From assembly GCF_016735595.1 (NCBI RefSeq), contig NZ_JAERRB010000012.1, positions 62,001 through 126,000 of the forward strand: a stretch of DNA of 64,000 bases, written 5' to 3'. A program made the position numbers and the translations under genes. Below are positions 16,824-26,160 of this stretch, piece after piece. The notes below the pieces were generated by a model. It was not told the DNA's origin and ran no database searches. It was given only the letters and a program-made list of their open reading frames with translations. How positions within the stretch are numbered: the stretch's first letter is position 1; each line of letters starts with the position of its first letter. The DNA is from Chryseolinea lacunae. Lineage in GTDB: Bacteria > Bacteroidota > Bacteroidia > Cytophagales > Cyclobacteriaceae.

Positions 16824-19208
16824 ATGATTTCAACGAGACTGCAACTTGTTTTACGACGTGCCCGCAGGTTCAAGACCTATTCTTTTATCAACCTAGGCGG
16901 GCTGGCGTTAGGTTTTGCTTCATCCATCGCCATTCTTCATTTTGTTGCCGGCGAATTTTCCTACGACACGTTCCACCGTTTGCCCGACAACGTTTATCGC
17001 CTCAACACCCTAACGCAGACGCCCACCGGCACGCAAGTGCATGCCGCCGGAACACCGCTGCTGGCCCCAACGCTTATGACTGATGTTCCCGAAGTTGAAG
17101 CGGCCGTGCGGATGCGGCATGCCGACGATGTGCTGGTTGAAATTGGCGACAAGCGGTTTCACGAAACCAAGGTGTTTTATGCCGATTCAAATTTCTTTAA
17201 AGTCCTGACCTTTCCACTTGCAAAAGGAAATCCAAACACAGCATTAAAAGATGTCAACACGGCCGTGATCACCACGGCCTTTGCCCGGAAGTATTTTGGA
17301 GATGAGGACCCCATTGCAAAAACAATCACCGTAGACAACATCCTTGTGGAAATACGAGGCGTGACGCTTCCCGCAAAAAAGTCTCATTTCGATTTTGATG
17401 TCCTGATCGCATTTGAAACATTTGTCCCGCCCAAAGGCATTCCCATCACACTGAACAGTTGGGAGTGGACATCCTTTCCAACCTATGTCAGGCTGCGCGA
17501 GGGCGCCGACGTGGCGAGCGTTGAGAAAAAATTTCCCACGTTCATCAAAAAGTATCGCTCGCCCGAAGACGCGGAAAAAATCAACTATCAACTGCAGCCC
17601 ATCAAAGACGTGTATCTGCATTCACGCAACATCCTGGAGCGCGATGGCATTTCCACGAAGGGAGACTATACCTACACCGTGGGGCTTGCGGCCATCGCGG
17701 GCGTCATCATGTGCATTGCCTGCTTCAATTTCGCCAACATCTCCACGGCGCTCTCGCTCTATCGTGTGAAAGAAACCGGCGTTAAGCGCGCATTGGGATC
17801 AAGCCGGTGGCAGGTCTTTTTTCAATTCATCTTCGAGTCTATGCTCAATGCCGCGATCAGTCTTTTGCTTGGGCTCATCGTTCTGCAAGTGGGCATCGCC
17901 TGGCTGACAAGTATGCTCGGCGCCGATTGGTCGTTGACCCTGGCGACGCATCTTCAGAGCCTGCCCCTTTATGCCGCCCTTGTAGTAGCGGTGGGCTTTG
18001 TGGGTGGCCTCTATCCCGCAGTTTTTCTATCGCGACTAAAACCACAGCTGGCGTTGAAGGCAAAAAGCAGTCTTCCGCAGGGAAGCGGCAAGTTGTCGTT
18101 TAAGAAGGCCGTTGTTGTTTTTCAATTCTTTGCCACGGCTGTGCTCATTGCCGCCAGCCTCTGCATCAAACGGCAGATCGACTTTGTGCAATCAAAAGAT
18201 CTTGGCTACACCAAAGCGGGTATTGTTGTGTTTCACATTCCCAACGAACAGATGCGCAAACTCTACCCAGTGCTGCGAAACAAGTTCACCGAACATCCGG
18301 GTGTCCGGAGTGTATCGGCGAGCAGAGATTTGTTTGACGGTCAGCAGGCCGCCACCGATGTTTCGGAAGTGGGAAGTTCGGAAGCACCACACCCCATAAA
18401 CCTGTTTCGAATGTATCCGAATTTTGTGGAAACTACTGGAATGGAGCTGGTGATGGGCCGATCATTCACCGAACCCCTTACCGACAGCAGCGGATTTATT
18501 CTGAATGAAGCTGCCGTGAGAATGTTTGGCTGGGACAAAAAAGATGTGATCGGGAAAAGACTTTCTTCCTACAGCCAAACCGGCGAAGTTATTGGGGTGG
18601 TGAAAGATTTTCACTTCACCAGTCTCCACGCCGAGATTGCCCCGTTGATTATGCTGGTGCCGAAATCAAAAATCGAATATCTGTATGTGAGCGTAGCCGC
18701 GGGCGATCTGACCAAAACGCTCACTGCGCTTGAATCGGACTGGAAGGCCATTGCGCCTCATCTTCCATTCGACTATATGATGCTTGATGAACACGTTGAC
18801 CAGATGTATCGGCAGGACAAACGGCTTTCCCAATTGATCTTTATCTTCTGCGGCTTGTCGGTTTTCCTCGCTTGTCTGGGACTCTACGGAATCATCTCAT
18901 TGATGGCGGAAGCGCGGACCAAAGAAATCGGCATCCGAAAAGTTTTGGGGGCTTCGGTATCGGCCATCACCGCGCTGTTGTCGGGAGAATTTATGCTGCT
19001 TGTGTGCATCGCTGCGACGATCGCCTTGCCTGTCTCCTACTATTTTTTGGATCAGTGGCTTAACGATTTCGCCTACAGGATTGCTGTGCCGATCGACATT
19101 CTCATGCTGTCCGTGTTGTTGTCGGCAGTGCTCGCCGGGCTTGCCGTGAGTTTCAGATCCATAAGGGCCGCGAGGGCAAATCCGGTTGATTCAATAAAAA
19201 GTGAGTAA
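16824..19208 (+). CDS. MacB/FtsX-type ABC transporter permease
   Basis: A 794-residue inner-membrane protein with the doubled architecture common in Bacteroidota. An N-terminal helix (YSFINLGGLALGFASSIAIL) and a large periplasmic MacB-core domain (about 45-280) come first. A three-helix FtsX domain follows (about 285-400), then a second helix and periplasmic domain (about 430-660) and a second FtsX domain (about 670-790). These are non-canonical transporters that pass mechanical force to periplasmic partners for export or lipoprotein handling. No ATPase gene is adjacent, so its ATP-binding partner must be encoded elsewhere. Confidence 0.92.
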   Translation: MISTRLQLVLRRARRFKTYSFINLGGLALGFASSIAILHFVAGEFSYDTFHRLPDNVYRLNTLTQTPTGTQVHAAGTPLLAPTLMTDVPEVEAAVRMRHADDVLVEIGDKRFHETKVFYADSNFFKVLTFPLAKGNPNTALKDVNTAVITTAFARKYFGDEDPIAKTITVDNILVEIRGVTLPAKKSHFDFDVLIAFETFVPPKGIPITLNSWEWTSFPTYVRLREGADVASVEKKFPTFIKKYRSPEDAEKINYQLQPIKDVYLHSRNILERDGISTKGDYTYTVGLAAIAGVIMCIACFNFANISTALSLYRVKETGVKRALGSSRWQVFFQFIFESMLNAAISLLLGLIVLQVGIAWLTSMLGADWSLTLATHLQSLPLYAALVVAVGFVGGLYPAVFLSRLKPQLALKAKSSLPQGSGKLSFKKAVVVFQFFATAVLIAASLCIKRQIDFVQSKDLGYTKAGIVVFHIPNEQMRKLYPVLRNKFTEHPGVRSVSASRDLFDGQQAATDVSEVGSSEAPHPINLFRMYPNFVETTGMELVMGRSFTEPLTDSSGFILNEAAVRMFGWDKKDVIGKRLSSYSQTGEVIGVVKDFHFTSLHAEIAPLIMLVPKSKIEYLYVSVAAGDLTKTLTALESDWKAIAPHLPFDYMMLDEHVDQMYRQDKRLSQLIFIFCGLSVFLACLGLYGIISLMAEARTKEIGIRKVLGASVSAITALLSGEFMLLVCIAATIALPVSYYFLDQWLNDFAYRIAVPIDILMLSVLLSAVLAGLAVSFRSIRAARANPVDSIKSE

Positions 19209-19220
19209 CAAATGACAAGC

Positions 19221-19253
19221 AAAAAAGCACGGCAACTGTGTCGTGCTTTTTTT
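19221..19253. terminator. Bidirectional intrinsic terminator
   Basis: AAAAAAGCACG (19221-19231) pairs perfectly with CGTGCTTTTTT (19242-19252) around a 10-base loop. A and T tracts on both sides allow it to end transcription of both converging genes. Confidence 0.9.
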
Positions 19254-19269
19254 GACTGTCTCTCCCACT

Positions 19270-19971
19270 CTACTGCTTTGTGATTTTCAAATCCTTGAAA
19301 TATCCGATGGTCCCAATGTCAACCCACAAGGCAACGGTGCCGTGGGTCGTTTTCCCTTTCATTTTCTCTACCACAAAGGTTGAATATTTTTCGTCGTTGA
19401 TGTAGAGGTAAGCTTTTTCTCCCGTCACTTCGATGCGCATCGTGATCCATTCGTTTAAGTCAACCGGCGCTGTGGTTTCGTACATGCCGGGGGCTTCCTT
19501 GCGCAGGCGATCAAACTTGAAGTCGGGATAGGCATAATATTGAACCGCGCGGTTTCTGAAGGACTGGTTGTCTGACCTTCCCACCTTGGGCCGGAGATAG
19601 ATGGATTCATAGGCCGAGTCGTTTCCATCGATCCGGAATGCCACGCCGATAAATCCCTGGGCAAATTGAAATGGCGATGGATTTTGAATCTGGCTCAGCA
19701 TCTTCACTTCGATGACGCCGTTTTGAAAATCGATGTCTTTCAGCCTGACATAAGTGGGTTCGTCTACGGTAGATTCCAACCGGTTCACATCGAAGGGCAA
19801 TGCTTTCAGGTCGCGTTCAACTTTCATCACGTGTTCGCCCTTGAGCGTAACAACCGAAGCCGTCACGTTTTTCGCTTCAAATTTCAGGTTCTGAAAAACG
19901 ATCTCCTGTGCAAAGGAATTCATGATGCCTAAAATGAATGCCGCTAAAAAAAAGAAACCTGTTGTTTTCAT
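19270..19971 (-). CDS. Secreted LamG/DUF1080-like jelly-roll protein
   Basis: A 233-residue protein with a Sec signal peptide (MKTTGFFFLAAFILGIMNSFAQ, cleavage after about residue 22). A single concanavalin-like beta-sandwich follows: FIGVAFRIDG near residue 107, then LNEWITMRIEVTGEKAYLYI and a final TIGYFKDLKITKQ strand. This pattern is shared by DUF1080 and LamG-type domains that bind or cleave glycans. No catalytic residues can be assigned. Probably periplasmic or surface-exposed. Confidence 0.75.
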   Translation of the reverse strand: MKTTGFFFLAAFILGIMNSFAQEIVFQNLKFEAKNVTASVVTLKGEHVMKVERDLKALPFDVNRLESTVDEPTYVRLKDIDFQNGVIEVKMLSQIQNPSPFQFAQGFIGVAFRIDGNDSAYESIYLRPKVGRSDNQSFRNRAVQYYAYPDFKFDRLRKEAPGMYETTAPVDLNEWITMRIEVTGEKAYLYINDEKYSTFVVEKMKGKTTHGTVALWVDIGTIGYFKDLKITKQ

Positions 19972-20014
19972 AGACGATGGCGTGTTGTTTAAAATTGATG
20001 TAGCGAAATGTAAC

Positions 20015-20665
20015 CTAAACGGCCTGCTTCAGTTCGGCTTTTGTGACCGGTTTGCCCAGGGCACCGAACTCATGCAACTCGCCAAACACTTCCATTCGGA
20101 TGGACTGGTCAATGCCTCCCAGGCGAACGGGTTCGAAGCCGCTGTCTACCACGAGTTCTTCTATCGTCGCGCTCACGTCGCTGTGGTCGGTGGCATAAAA
20201 CAAAACGTTGGCTGGACGCTTGTGGGCAGCTGCCGACAACGACGCCGCACCCAGCGAGCCCAGGGCCTTCACAAGCTTTGTTCCCTTGGGAAGAAGCCCG
20301 GCCAGAATTTGACCGGCAGACTCCTGCGCGCCGATGATCTTTTTGAAACCTCCGTTGCCATCGGGCGCAATGGGGTTGGATGGATCGACAACGATCTTGC
20401 CTTGCAGTTCGGTGGCGTATTGTGCGAACAGTTCCTGAATGGTGCTGAACCACACGGCCATCACAACGATGTCGGCTTCCTGAATGGCCGATGCTACGTC
20501 GGTTGCCCTGACCAGGCTTCCCAGTTCTTTCGCGATCGCCTCTGCGTCCTCTCTGCGGTGACTGGCCACGATCACTTCGCGCTTGCCTTTTGCCAGGTTG
20601 GAAGCCACCACTTTTCCGATATTTCCCAAACCGATGACGGCTACTTTTGATTTGTTTGTTGACAT
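20015..20665 (-). CDS. NADP-dependent oxidoreductase, F420-reductase (NpdG)-like
   Basis: A 216-residue Rossmann protein. The dinucleotide site is VAVIGLGNIGKVVASNLAKG (GxGxxG), with SHRR after beta-2 suiting the 2'-phosphate of NADP. VVDPSNPIAPDGNG follows the central strands, as in the coenzyme F420-dependent NADP reductase family and related YqeC-like proteins. Bacteroidota generally lack F420, so it probably acts on another substrate. Its promoter region carries two direct repeats beside the Crp-family gene at 20771. Confidence 0.85.
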   Translation of the reverse strand: MSTNKSKVAVIGLGNIGKVVASNLAKGKREVIVASHRREDAEAIAKELGSLVRATDVASAIQEADIVVMAVWFSTIQELFAQYATELQGKIVVDPSNPIAPDGNGGFKKIIGAQESAGQILAGLLPKGTKLVKALGSLGAASLSAAAHKRPANVLFYATDHSDVSATIEELVVDSGFEPVRLGGIDQSIRMEVFGELHEFGALGKPVTKAELKQAV

Positions 20666-20700
20666 ATACTTTTTCGTTTTGTTGATGAATGATTGTGATG

Positions 20701-20770
20701 CAAAGGAACATCACACCACCCGATCGCACCAATGACCTGGTTTAAGAAAAAGTATTGATCTAGTTTAAGA
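20701..20770 (-). promoter_or_regulatory. Promoter with paired direct repeats upstream of the oxidoreductase
   Basis: On the minus strand TTG (20730-20732), a 21-bp spacer and TTCCTTTG (20701-20708) form a 7/8 promoter match. A 17-base motif occurs twice as a direct repeat (20731-20747 and 20754-20770, 14 of 17 identical, 23 bp apart). The first copy overlaps the -33 element and the second lies just upstream, the usual placement of activator sites. Confidence 0.6.
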
Positions 20771-21373
20771 CTACTTGTCGCCCTTTGCCATGCGGCTGCG
20801 TATCCGGCTCAAAAATTCGGGTGTTATGCCCAGGTAGGCGGCGATCTGAACTTGCGAAAGACGGTTGAGCAAGTGTGGGTAAGTTTCCAAAAAGAGCTGA
20901 TAACGTTCTTCGGCCGTGGAGCTGAACAGCTGGCCCATGCGCTGTTGCTGCATCATGAAATGATTTTCCAGAAGCACACGGAAAATACGGTCGAACTTGG
21001 GAGCCTTGAGGTAGAGGTCAATGAGATCGGTGTGGTTGATGCGCAGCACCATGGTGTCTTCCAGGGCATCGATGTTCAGCTTGGCCGGGGTCTTCTTGTG
21101 AAACGACGTGAGGTCCAGAATCCAATAGTTTTCGGTGGCAAACTGAAGGATGTGGTAGACCCCATCGTTGTCGACCATGTAGAGACGAAGACAGCCGCGC
21201 ACCACAAAATCAAAATATTCGCAGACCTGTCCGTGCTGCAACGCAAATTGTTTCTTTATGAAAAGATGCGGATGAAACTTTGCCCTCACAAAATCCTTTT
21301 CGTCTTTGCTCAACGGGATGAGGCGGTCAAAATAATCAAGCAGGGGTTGAACTGTGGTCGTTGTGTCTGGCAT
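20771..21373 (-). CDS. Crp/Fnr-family transcriptional regulator
   Basis: A 200-residue protein. Residues about 10-125 form a cyclic-nucleotide-binding-type beta-barrel (KQFALQHGQVCEYFDFVVRG), and the C-terminal about 45 residues contain a helix-turn-helix (LSQVQIAAYLGITPEFLSRI). It lacks the Cys cluster of Fnr and resembles the short Bacteroidota Crp-like regulators often found beside oxidoreductases. I start at the Met at 21373 because the ten preceding residues show no family similarity. It probably acts on the adjacent oxidoreductase promoter (inference). Confidence 0.87.
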   Translation of the reverse strand: MPDTTTTVQPLLDYFDRLIPLSKDEKDFVRAKFHPHLFIKKQFALQHGQVCEYFDFVVRGCLRLYMVDNDGVYHILQFATENYWILDLTSFHKKTPAKLNIDALEDTMVLRINHTDLIDLYLKAPKFDRIFRVLLENHFMMQQQRMGQLFSSTAEERYQLFLETYPHLLNRLSQVQIAAYLGITPEFLSRIRSRMAKGDK

Positions 21374-21465
21374 TCGTATACCTCTCGAAAGTAAAGGTAA
21401 CACATTTTACCAAGGGGCGATTGCCTCGGCAAACCGTCATCCTGCAAAAGGCTTCTCCGCGAAGT

Positions 21466-21900
21466 TCACCTGCTCTTCTTCTTTTTGGCAAACTGCTCGT
21501 CGATCATGGCCGCTTCGAATAGCAGGGCGCGGATCTGGTTGTCGTCGATGTCGGCAAGCTTTTTAAAGTACATCATGTACACCTGCTTGCGTCCTTCGGC
21601 CAGCAGCACGCCGTCGTCGTTGGCCATCAGGTTGCCCTGGCTGAAACCGAGCGCCACTCCTTTTGCTTTCTGCTTTTCCAGATTTGCGTTTCGTTCCCAA
21701 ACCATGGAAGGCGGCCAGATGAAACAGATCAGCCGGTTGCGCGTGTAGAAGGGCATGACCTGATTATCGTATGCCTTCTCTGTGGCGTTGGGGATACATT
21801 CGGCGACGAGGGCGCGTAGCCTTTTCACCAACACTTGCTCATGGCGCGGAAGGGTGGCGATCATCTGATCGATGTCAACTGTCTTTGCAGGTGCGGGCAT
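21466..21900 (-). CDS. DUF1801 (YdhG-like) domain protein
   Basis: A 144-residue soluble protein with the DUF1801 pattern: IPNATEKAYDNQVMPFYTRN (about residues 35-54), CFIWPP, then ALGFSQGNLMANDDGVLLAEG. It ends in a lysine-rich tail. The domain has an iron-chaperone-like/YdhG fold but no established role in Bacteroidota. It stands alone, 92 bp from the Crp-like gene. Confidence 0.75.
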   Translation of the reverse strand: MPAPAKTVDIDQMIATLPRHEQVLVKRLRALVAECIPNATEKAYDNQVMPFYTRNRLICFIWPPSMVWERNANLEKQKAKGVALGFSQGNLMANDDGVLLAEGRKQVYMMYFKKLADIDDNQIRALLFEAAMIDEQFAKKKKSR

Positions 21901-22350
21901 GGTCTATCAAATCTAGTGAGCATTTCGATTTGATCATTCGATTTCTGTTGTTATTTTGTTGTGCGCGACAGCCCACAACGCAAAAAAGTTGACACCGAAA
22001 TCATTCATCGCCTTAACCATTTGAATGTATGATGCGGGTGCGATTTTAGTAGACAAACATGACGAACAGCCGTCATACTTTTTTTACTCCTTTTTACGAT
22101 CTGCTGAGAGTCCCTTCAAACAACATCTAACCACGAGACTCTAGTCTTGCCGTTGGCTGCGACCGTCGTTTGTGAAACCGTTTGGCCTTTTGAGCACAAA
22201 AAAATGTTAACCTATTGACAATCAAATAGGAATATGTAGGAGAATCCCAAAAATCCAGCTTGCAAAATTTTATTGAAACATGTTATCCGAAAGAATGTCG
22301 TTACTTAAATTTTAGCGTTCTTTGCAACGTCTATACGTTGCTAAATCTAT
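21901..22350. other. 450-bp AT-rich leader region of the giant-protein operon
   Basis: I see no gene here. It holds two small inverted repeats: CCTATT...AATAGG (22211-22230) and the perfect GCAACGT-CTAT-ACGTTGC (22324-22341). The second ends nine bases before the ATG at 22351, where it could form a hairpin in the mRNA leader or act as an operator. I cannot point to a convincing -7/-33 pair. Confidence 0.5.
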
Positions 22351-25300
22351 ATGCGGTTAGCCCCCCTACTCTTATTCCTGTCATTTCACGTGATGGGCCA
22401 GAATACTTCCGGCCTGCGGTTTATCAAAAACAATGGTCAATGGAAAGAAGGCACTGATTTCCAAGCCCAGATTCCCGGCGGCCGGTTAGGCGTTTCTGCA
22501 AAAGGGTTTTCGGTTTTGCTCCTCGACATGGAGAAAATTGAACACCAACATTTGGCCAATCATGGTGACATTAATGAATCTGACGGCCAATCGGCCGACG
22601 AGCCCATCGACGGGCACTACTTCCAGATCAATCTTCTCGGCTCGAACCCACATTCAAAAGCTATCGTGGAAACGCCACTGAGTGGCTACTACAATTATTT
22701 TCTCGGCACTGACCCCAGCCGTTGGGCCAGTCGTGTGTTGGCTTATGCGTCCATTCTATATCCGGAAGTTTATGCCGGGATAGATTTCCGCGTGTCGTCC
22801 GTTGGCAACAATTTGAAATACGATTTCATTGTGAAACCCGGCGCCGATCCATCGCAAATCAAAATTGAATACAGCGGTGTAGACGGCGTTGAGCAATTAG
22901 ATACTGAATTAAAAATCAAAACCGCACTTGGGTCGCTTACCGAACTGGAACCCTATTCTTATCAGGGCGCGGGCAACACCAAACAAACCGTGGCCAGCCA
23001 ATACCGACTGCGCGACAACATTGTTTCCTTTTCTTTTCCGTCGGATTATGATGCAAGCCAAACGTTGGTCATTGATCCCCTGTTGATTTTTTCGACCTAC
23101 TCCGGCTCTACTGCCGACAACTGGGGCAGCACGGCAACGCCCGGCGAGCATGGCACGTTGTATTCAGCAGGCGTGACGCGTCAGAATCAGGGTGGTTTTT
23201 TCCCCGCCACGGTGGGCGCGTTTCAGACCACCAACCACGGCAGCTTTGACATGGCCGTGATAAAATATGATTCGGCCGGAACAAAATTTTTGTATGCCAC
23301 ACACCTGGGCGGCTCCAACAACGATTCTCCCGAAAGCCTTGTGGTAGACAAAGTTTCGGGCGATCTGATTGTGCTGGGCATTTCGAGTTCGCCCGACTAC
23401 CCCACAGGCGCTGGCTCTTTTGACAACACCTTCAATTTCGGCACAACCGTTTTTAATCGCGTGCTCAACACCAACGATCAGTGGGACATCGTGGTAACAC
23501 GACTCTCGCCCACGGGCGACAAGTTGATTGGCTCAACGTATCTGGGTGGCGCGGGCAATGACGGACTGAACCTTCCCAAACAATCGGACGGCCCCCTGGT
23601 GGTGAACTATGGCGACGAGATGCGCGGCGATGTGATTACGGATGAGTCGGGTCATGTCTTCATCACTTCCGTGACTTCGTCAAGCGACTTTCCCATCGTG
23701 AATGGCTTCGACAATTCTTTTGGTGGTGGCACCACCGATGGTGTGGTGGTTAAGCTGGCGCCGGATCTGTCGTCTATTGTTTGGTCGAGCTATGTGGGCG
23801 GATCGGGTTTTGATGCCGCCTATTCCATAAAGTTTGACAACGACAAAAACCTTGTGCTGGCCGGTGGAACCACCAGCGTAGATTTCCCGGTAACGGTGGG
23901 CGCCTATCAAACTGTTTTCAACGGCATTGTGGATGGTTGGATTGCGCGACTGAAACCCGACGGCAGCGCCATGGTGAACGCCACCTTCACGGGCACCACA
24001 TCGTTTGACCAGGTTTATTTTGTGGACCTCAATGCCGCAGGAAATATATTTTGTTATGGACAAACGGCCGGCCACATGCCCGTGACGGCAGGCGTGTATC
24101 ACAACCTGAACAGCGGACAGTTTCTTCAAAAATTCTCACCCGACCTAAGCACGTTGCAATTCTCAACCGTGTTTGGCTCGGGCTCAACCAACGGGTTGAT
24201 CATACCCAACATTTCGCCCACGGCCTTCCTGGTGAACGACTGCAACAACATCTACATGGCAGGCTGGGGAGGCTTTGTGAACTCAAGCTCTCAAACCGGT
24301 TTCTGGCAAAGCTCTACGGTGGGCATGCCGATCACCACCGATGCCTATCAAAAAACGACGTCGGGTTCTGATTTTTATTTCATGGTGTTGAATGGCGACG
24401 CCAGCACGCTGGTGTATTCAACCTACCTGGGCGGCAACACTTCGAAGACGCATGTGGACGGTGGAACGTCGCGTTTCGACAAGTATGGCATCGTGTATCA
24501 TGCGGTGTGCTCGGGTTGTTCGTTTGGCACGCCCAACGATTTGCCTGCGTCCGATTTTCCCACCACGCCAAATGCCAAGTCGCGTGTCAACCTCAGCGGG
24601 AACTGTAACAACGCGGCCTTCAAATTTGATTTGTCTTCGCTCAGGGCTGTGTTCGACACAAACAATGTCGCGTTGACGATGCCCGGGTTCAACAACGTTT
24701 GTTATCCCGATCCCATTGTGTTTCAAAATTTCAGCACCGGCGGAAAAACCATTACGTGGGATTTTGACGACGGCACCATCCTCAACCAGGTGGACACCGA
24801 CCCCCGCGATGTTACCCATAAATATCAGCAGCAAGGTGATTATAAGGTGAAGTTAAAAATACGTGACCTCAGCACGTGTAGCCAGACCGATTCAACAACC
24901 AGGGTCATTCATTATTTCAAAGACAACATCCGCGTGAAAGACGACGGTATGATGTGTGAAGGAAGTAGTTTTCAGTTGTCGGCGAGCGGCGGTGTGCGCT
25001 ACACCTGGATCAGCGAAGACGGAACATTCACCTCGGGGCAGCCCTCTCCTTTTGTTCAACCGACCCGCGCAACAACTTATTTTGTTACCGTGGTGGATGG
25101 CAATGGCTGCTCCAAAAAAGACACGCTGAACGTTGGCTTCATTCCGAATGTCCGCGCCGTGCTTCAAAACTTTATACCCGGCAAAGACGATGTGTGTTAT
25201 CCCGACATTGTGCAGTTTAAAAACCTCAGTGTGAATGGCGAGTATTTTGTTTGGGACTTTAACGACGGCACAACACCCCTGCAAATAAAAGATCCCATAG

Positions 25301-26154
25301 ACGTGGTGCACGAATTCAAACAACCCGGCGTCTACAATGTGAAACTGAAAGCATCCAATCCCAACAGCTGTAACCTGGATGATATTGCCATAAAAACCAT
25401 TCACTATTACAAAGAACAAATTGAAGCTGTTGACGATGGTGAAATATGTGAAGGCACAGCATTTCAATTGAGGGCCACGGGCGGAAGTGTGTATGCCTGG
25501 TCGAGTGAAGACCGCAGCTTCACATCGTCTAATGCCACAGCGTCGGTGCAGCCTGTGCAGACCACACGCTATTTTCTGACGGCAACCGATGCGCATGGTT
25601 GTGTGGGGAAAGACACCGTGCAGGTATCGGTGGTGTCGCGTGTTGAATTGCAATGGCAACATCGCCTCATTGGCAACTGCGTAGACCGCCCTTCCGTCGC
25701 GGTTCAAAACCTGAGCCCCGCTGCGGACGATGTAACCTTTCGTTTCGACTTTGGCGATGGAACCGTTTCGACCGATGCCGAAGCAGAACACTTCTATGAA
25801 AAAGACGGTGTGTATTCCGTGAACTTCAGGGCGCAACGAGAGTTTTGTTTTTCCGAAGAAACCGTACAACTGTCGGTATATACACTGATGGTGCCAAACG
25901 TGTTCACACCCGAAGGCTCAGCCGGGCTCAACGACAATTTCGAGATACGCTTTGGACCTGAAGGACTGGCGCCGGCCGATGTCGGGCTGCCCGTGCAGTT
26001 GACCGTGGTGGACCGGTGGGGCAAAAACGTATTCGAATCATCGGACTATAAAAATGATTGGAATGGCCATAGCCTGGCCGCCGGTGTATATTATGTTCAT
26101 CTCAAGGTCGGAGACCGGGCTACTTGTAAGAATTGGTTGCACATCGTTAAGTGA
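22351..26154 (+). CDS. Giant surface protein: SBBP repeats, PKD domains, type B T9SS signal
   Basis: A 1267-residue secreted protein. A short signal peptide (MRLAPLLLFLSFHVMGQ) is followed by the beta-rich N-terminal domain common to SBBP proteins (about 20-235). Beta-propeller repeats come next (about 240-780, recurrent YLGG/YVGG plus Gly-x-Gly-x-Asp). At least three PKD-like domains are marked by TWDFDDGT, VWDFNDGT and RFDFGDGT, alternating with Ig-like segments that begin DDGxxCEG. The end (VPNVFTPEGSAGLNDNF ... VVDRWGKNVFES) is a gliding-motility-associated CHU_C domain, the type B signal for T9SS export. Probably an adhesin or cell-surface scaffold. The next gene follows after 6 bp. Confidence 0.92.
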   Translation: MRLAPLLLFLSFHVMGQNTSGLRFIKNNGQWKEGTDFQAQIPGGRLGVSAKGFSVLLLDMEKIEHQHLANHGDINESDGQSADEPIDGHYFQINLLGSNPHSKAIVETPLSGYYNYFLGTDPSRWASRVLAYASILYPEVYAGIDFRVSSVGNNLKYDFIVKPGADPSQIKIEYSGVDGVEQLDTELKIKTALGSLTELEPYSYQGAGNTKQTVASQYRLRDNIVSFSFPSDYDASQTLVIDPLLIFSTYSGSTADNWGSTATPGEHGTLYSAGVTRQNQGGFFPATVGAFQTTNHGSFDMAVIKYDSAGTKFLYATHLGGSNNDSPESLVVDKVSGDLIVLGISSSPDYPTGAGSFDNTFNFGTTVFNRVLNTNDQWDIVVTRLSPTGDKLIGSTYLGGAGNDGLNLPKQSDGPLVVNYGDEMRGDVITDESGHVFITSVTSSSDFPIVNGFDNSFGGGTTDGVVVKLAPDLSSIVWSSYVGGSGFDAAYSIKFDNDKNLVLAGGTTSVDFPVTVGAYQTVFNGIVDGWIARLKPDGSAMVNATFTGTTSFDQVYFVDLNAAGNIFCYGQTAGHMPVTAGVYHNLNSGQFLQKFSPDLSTLQFSTVFGSGSTNGLIIPNISPTAFLVNDCNNIYMAGWGGFVNSSSQTGFWQSSTVGMPITTDAYQKTTSGSDFYFMVLNGDASTLVYSTYLGGNTSKTHVDGGTSRFDKYGIVYHAVCSGCSFGTPNDLPASDFPTTPNAKSRVNLSGNCNNAAFKFDLSSLRAVFDTNNVALTMPGFNNVCYPDPIVFQNFSTGGKTITWDFDDGTILNQVDTDPRDVTHKYQQQGDYKVKLKIRDLSTCSQTDSTTRVIHYFKDNIRVKDDGMMCEGSSFQLSASGGVRYTWISEDGTFTSGQPSPFVQPTRATTYFVTVVDGNGCSKKDTLNVGFIPNVRAVLQNFIPGKDDVCYPDIVQFKNLSVNGEYFVWDFNDGTTPLQIKDPIDVVHEFKQPGVYNVKLKASNPNSCNLDDIAIKTIHYYKEQIEAVDDGEICEGTAFQLRATGGSVYAWSSEDRSFTSSNATASVQPVQTTRYFLTATDAHGCVGKDTVQVSVVSRVELQWQHRLIGNCVDRPSVAVQNLSPAADDVTFRFDFGDGTVSTDAEAEHFYEKDGVYSVNFRAQREFCFSEETVQLSVYTLMVPNVFTPEGSAGLNDNFEIRFGPEGLAPADVGLPVQLTVVDRWGKNVFESSDYKNDWNGHSLAAGVYYVHLKVGDRATCKNWLHIVK

Positions 26155-26160
26155 TAGTTT

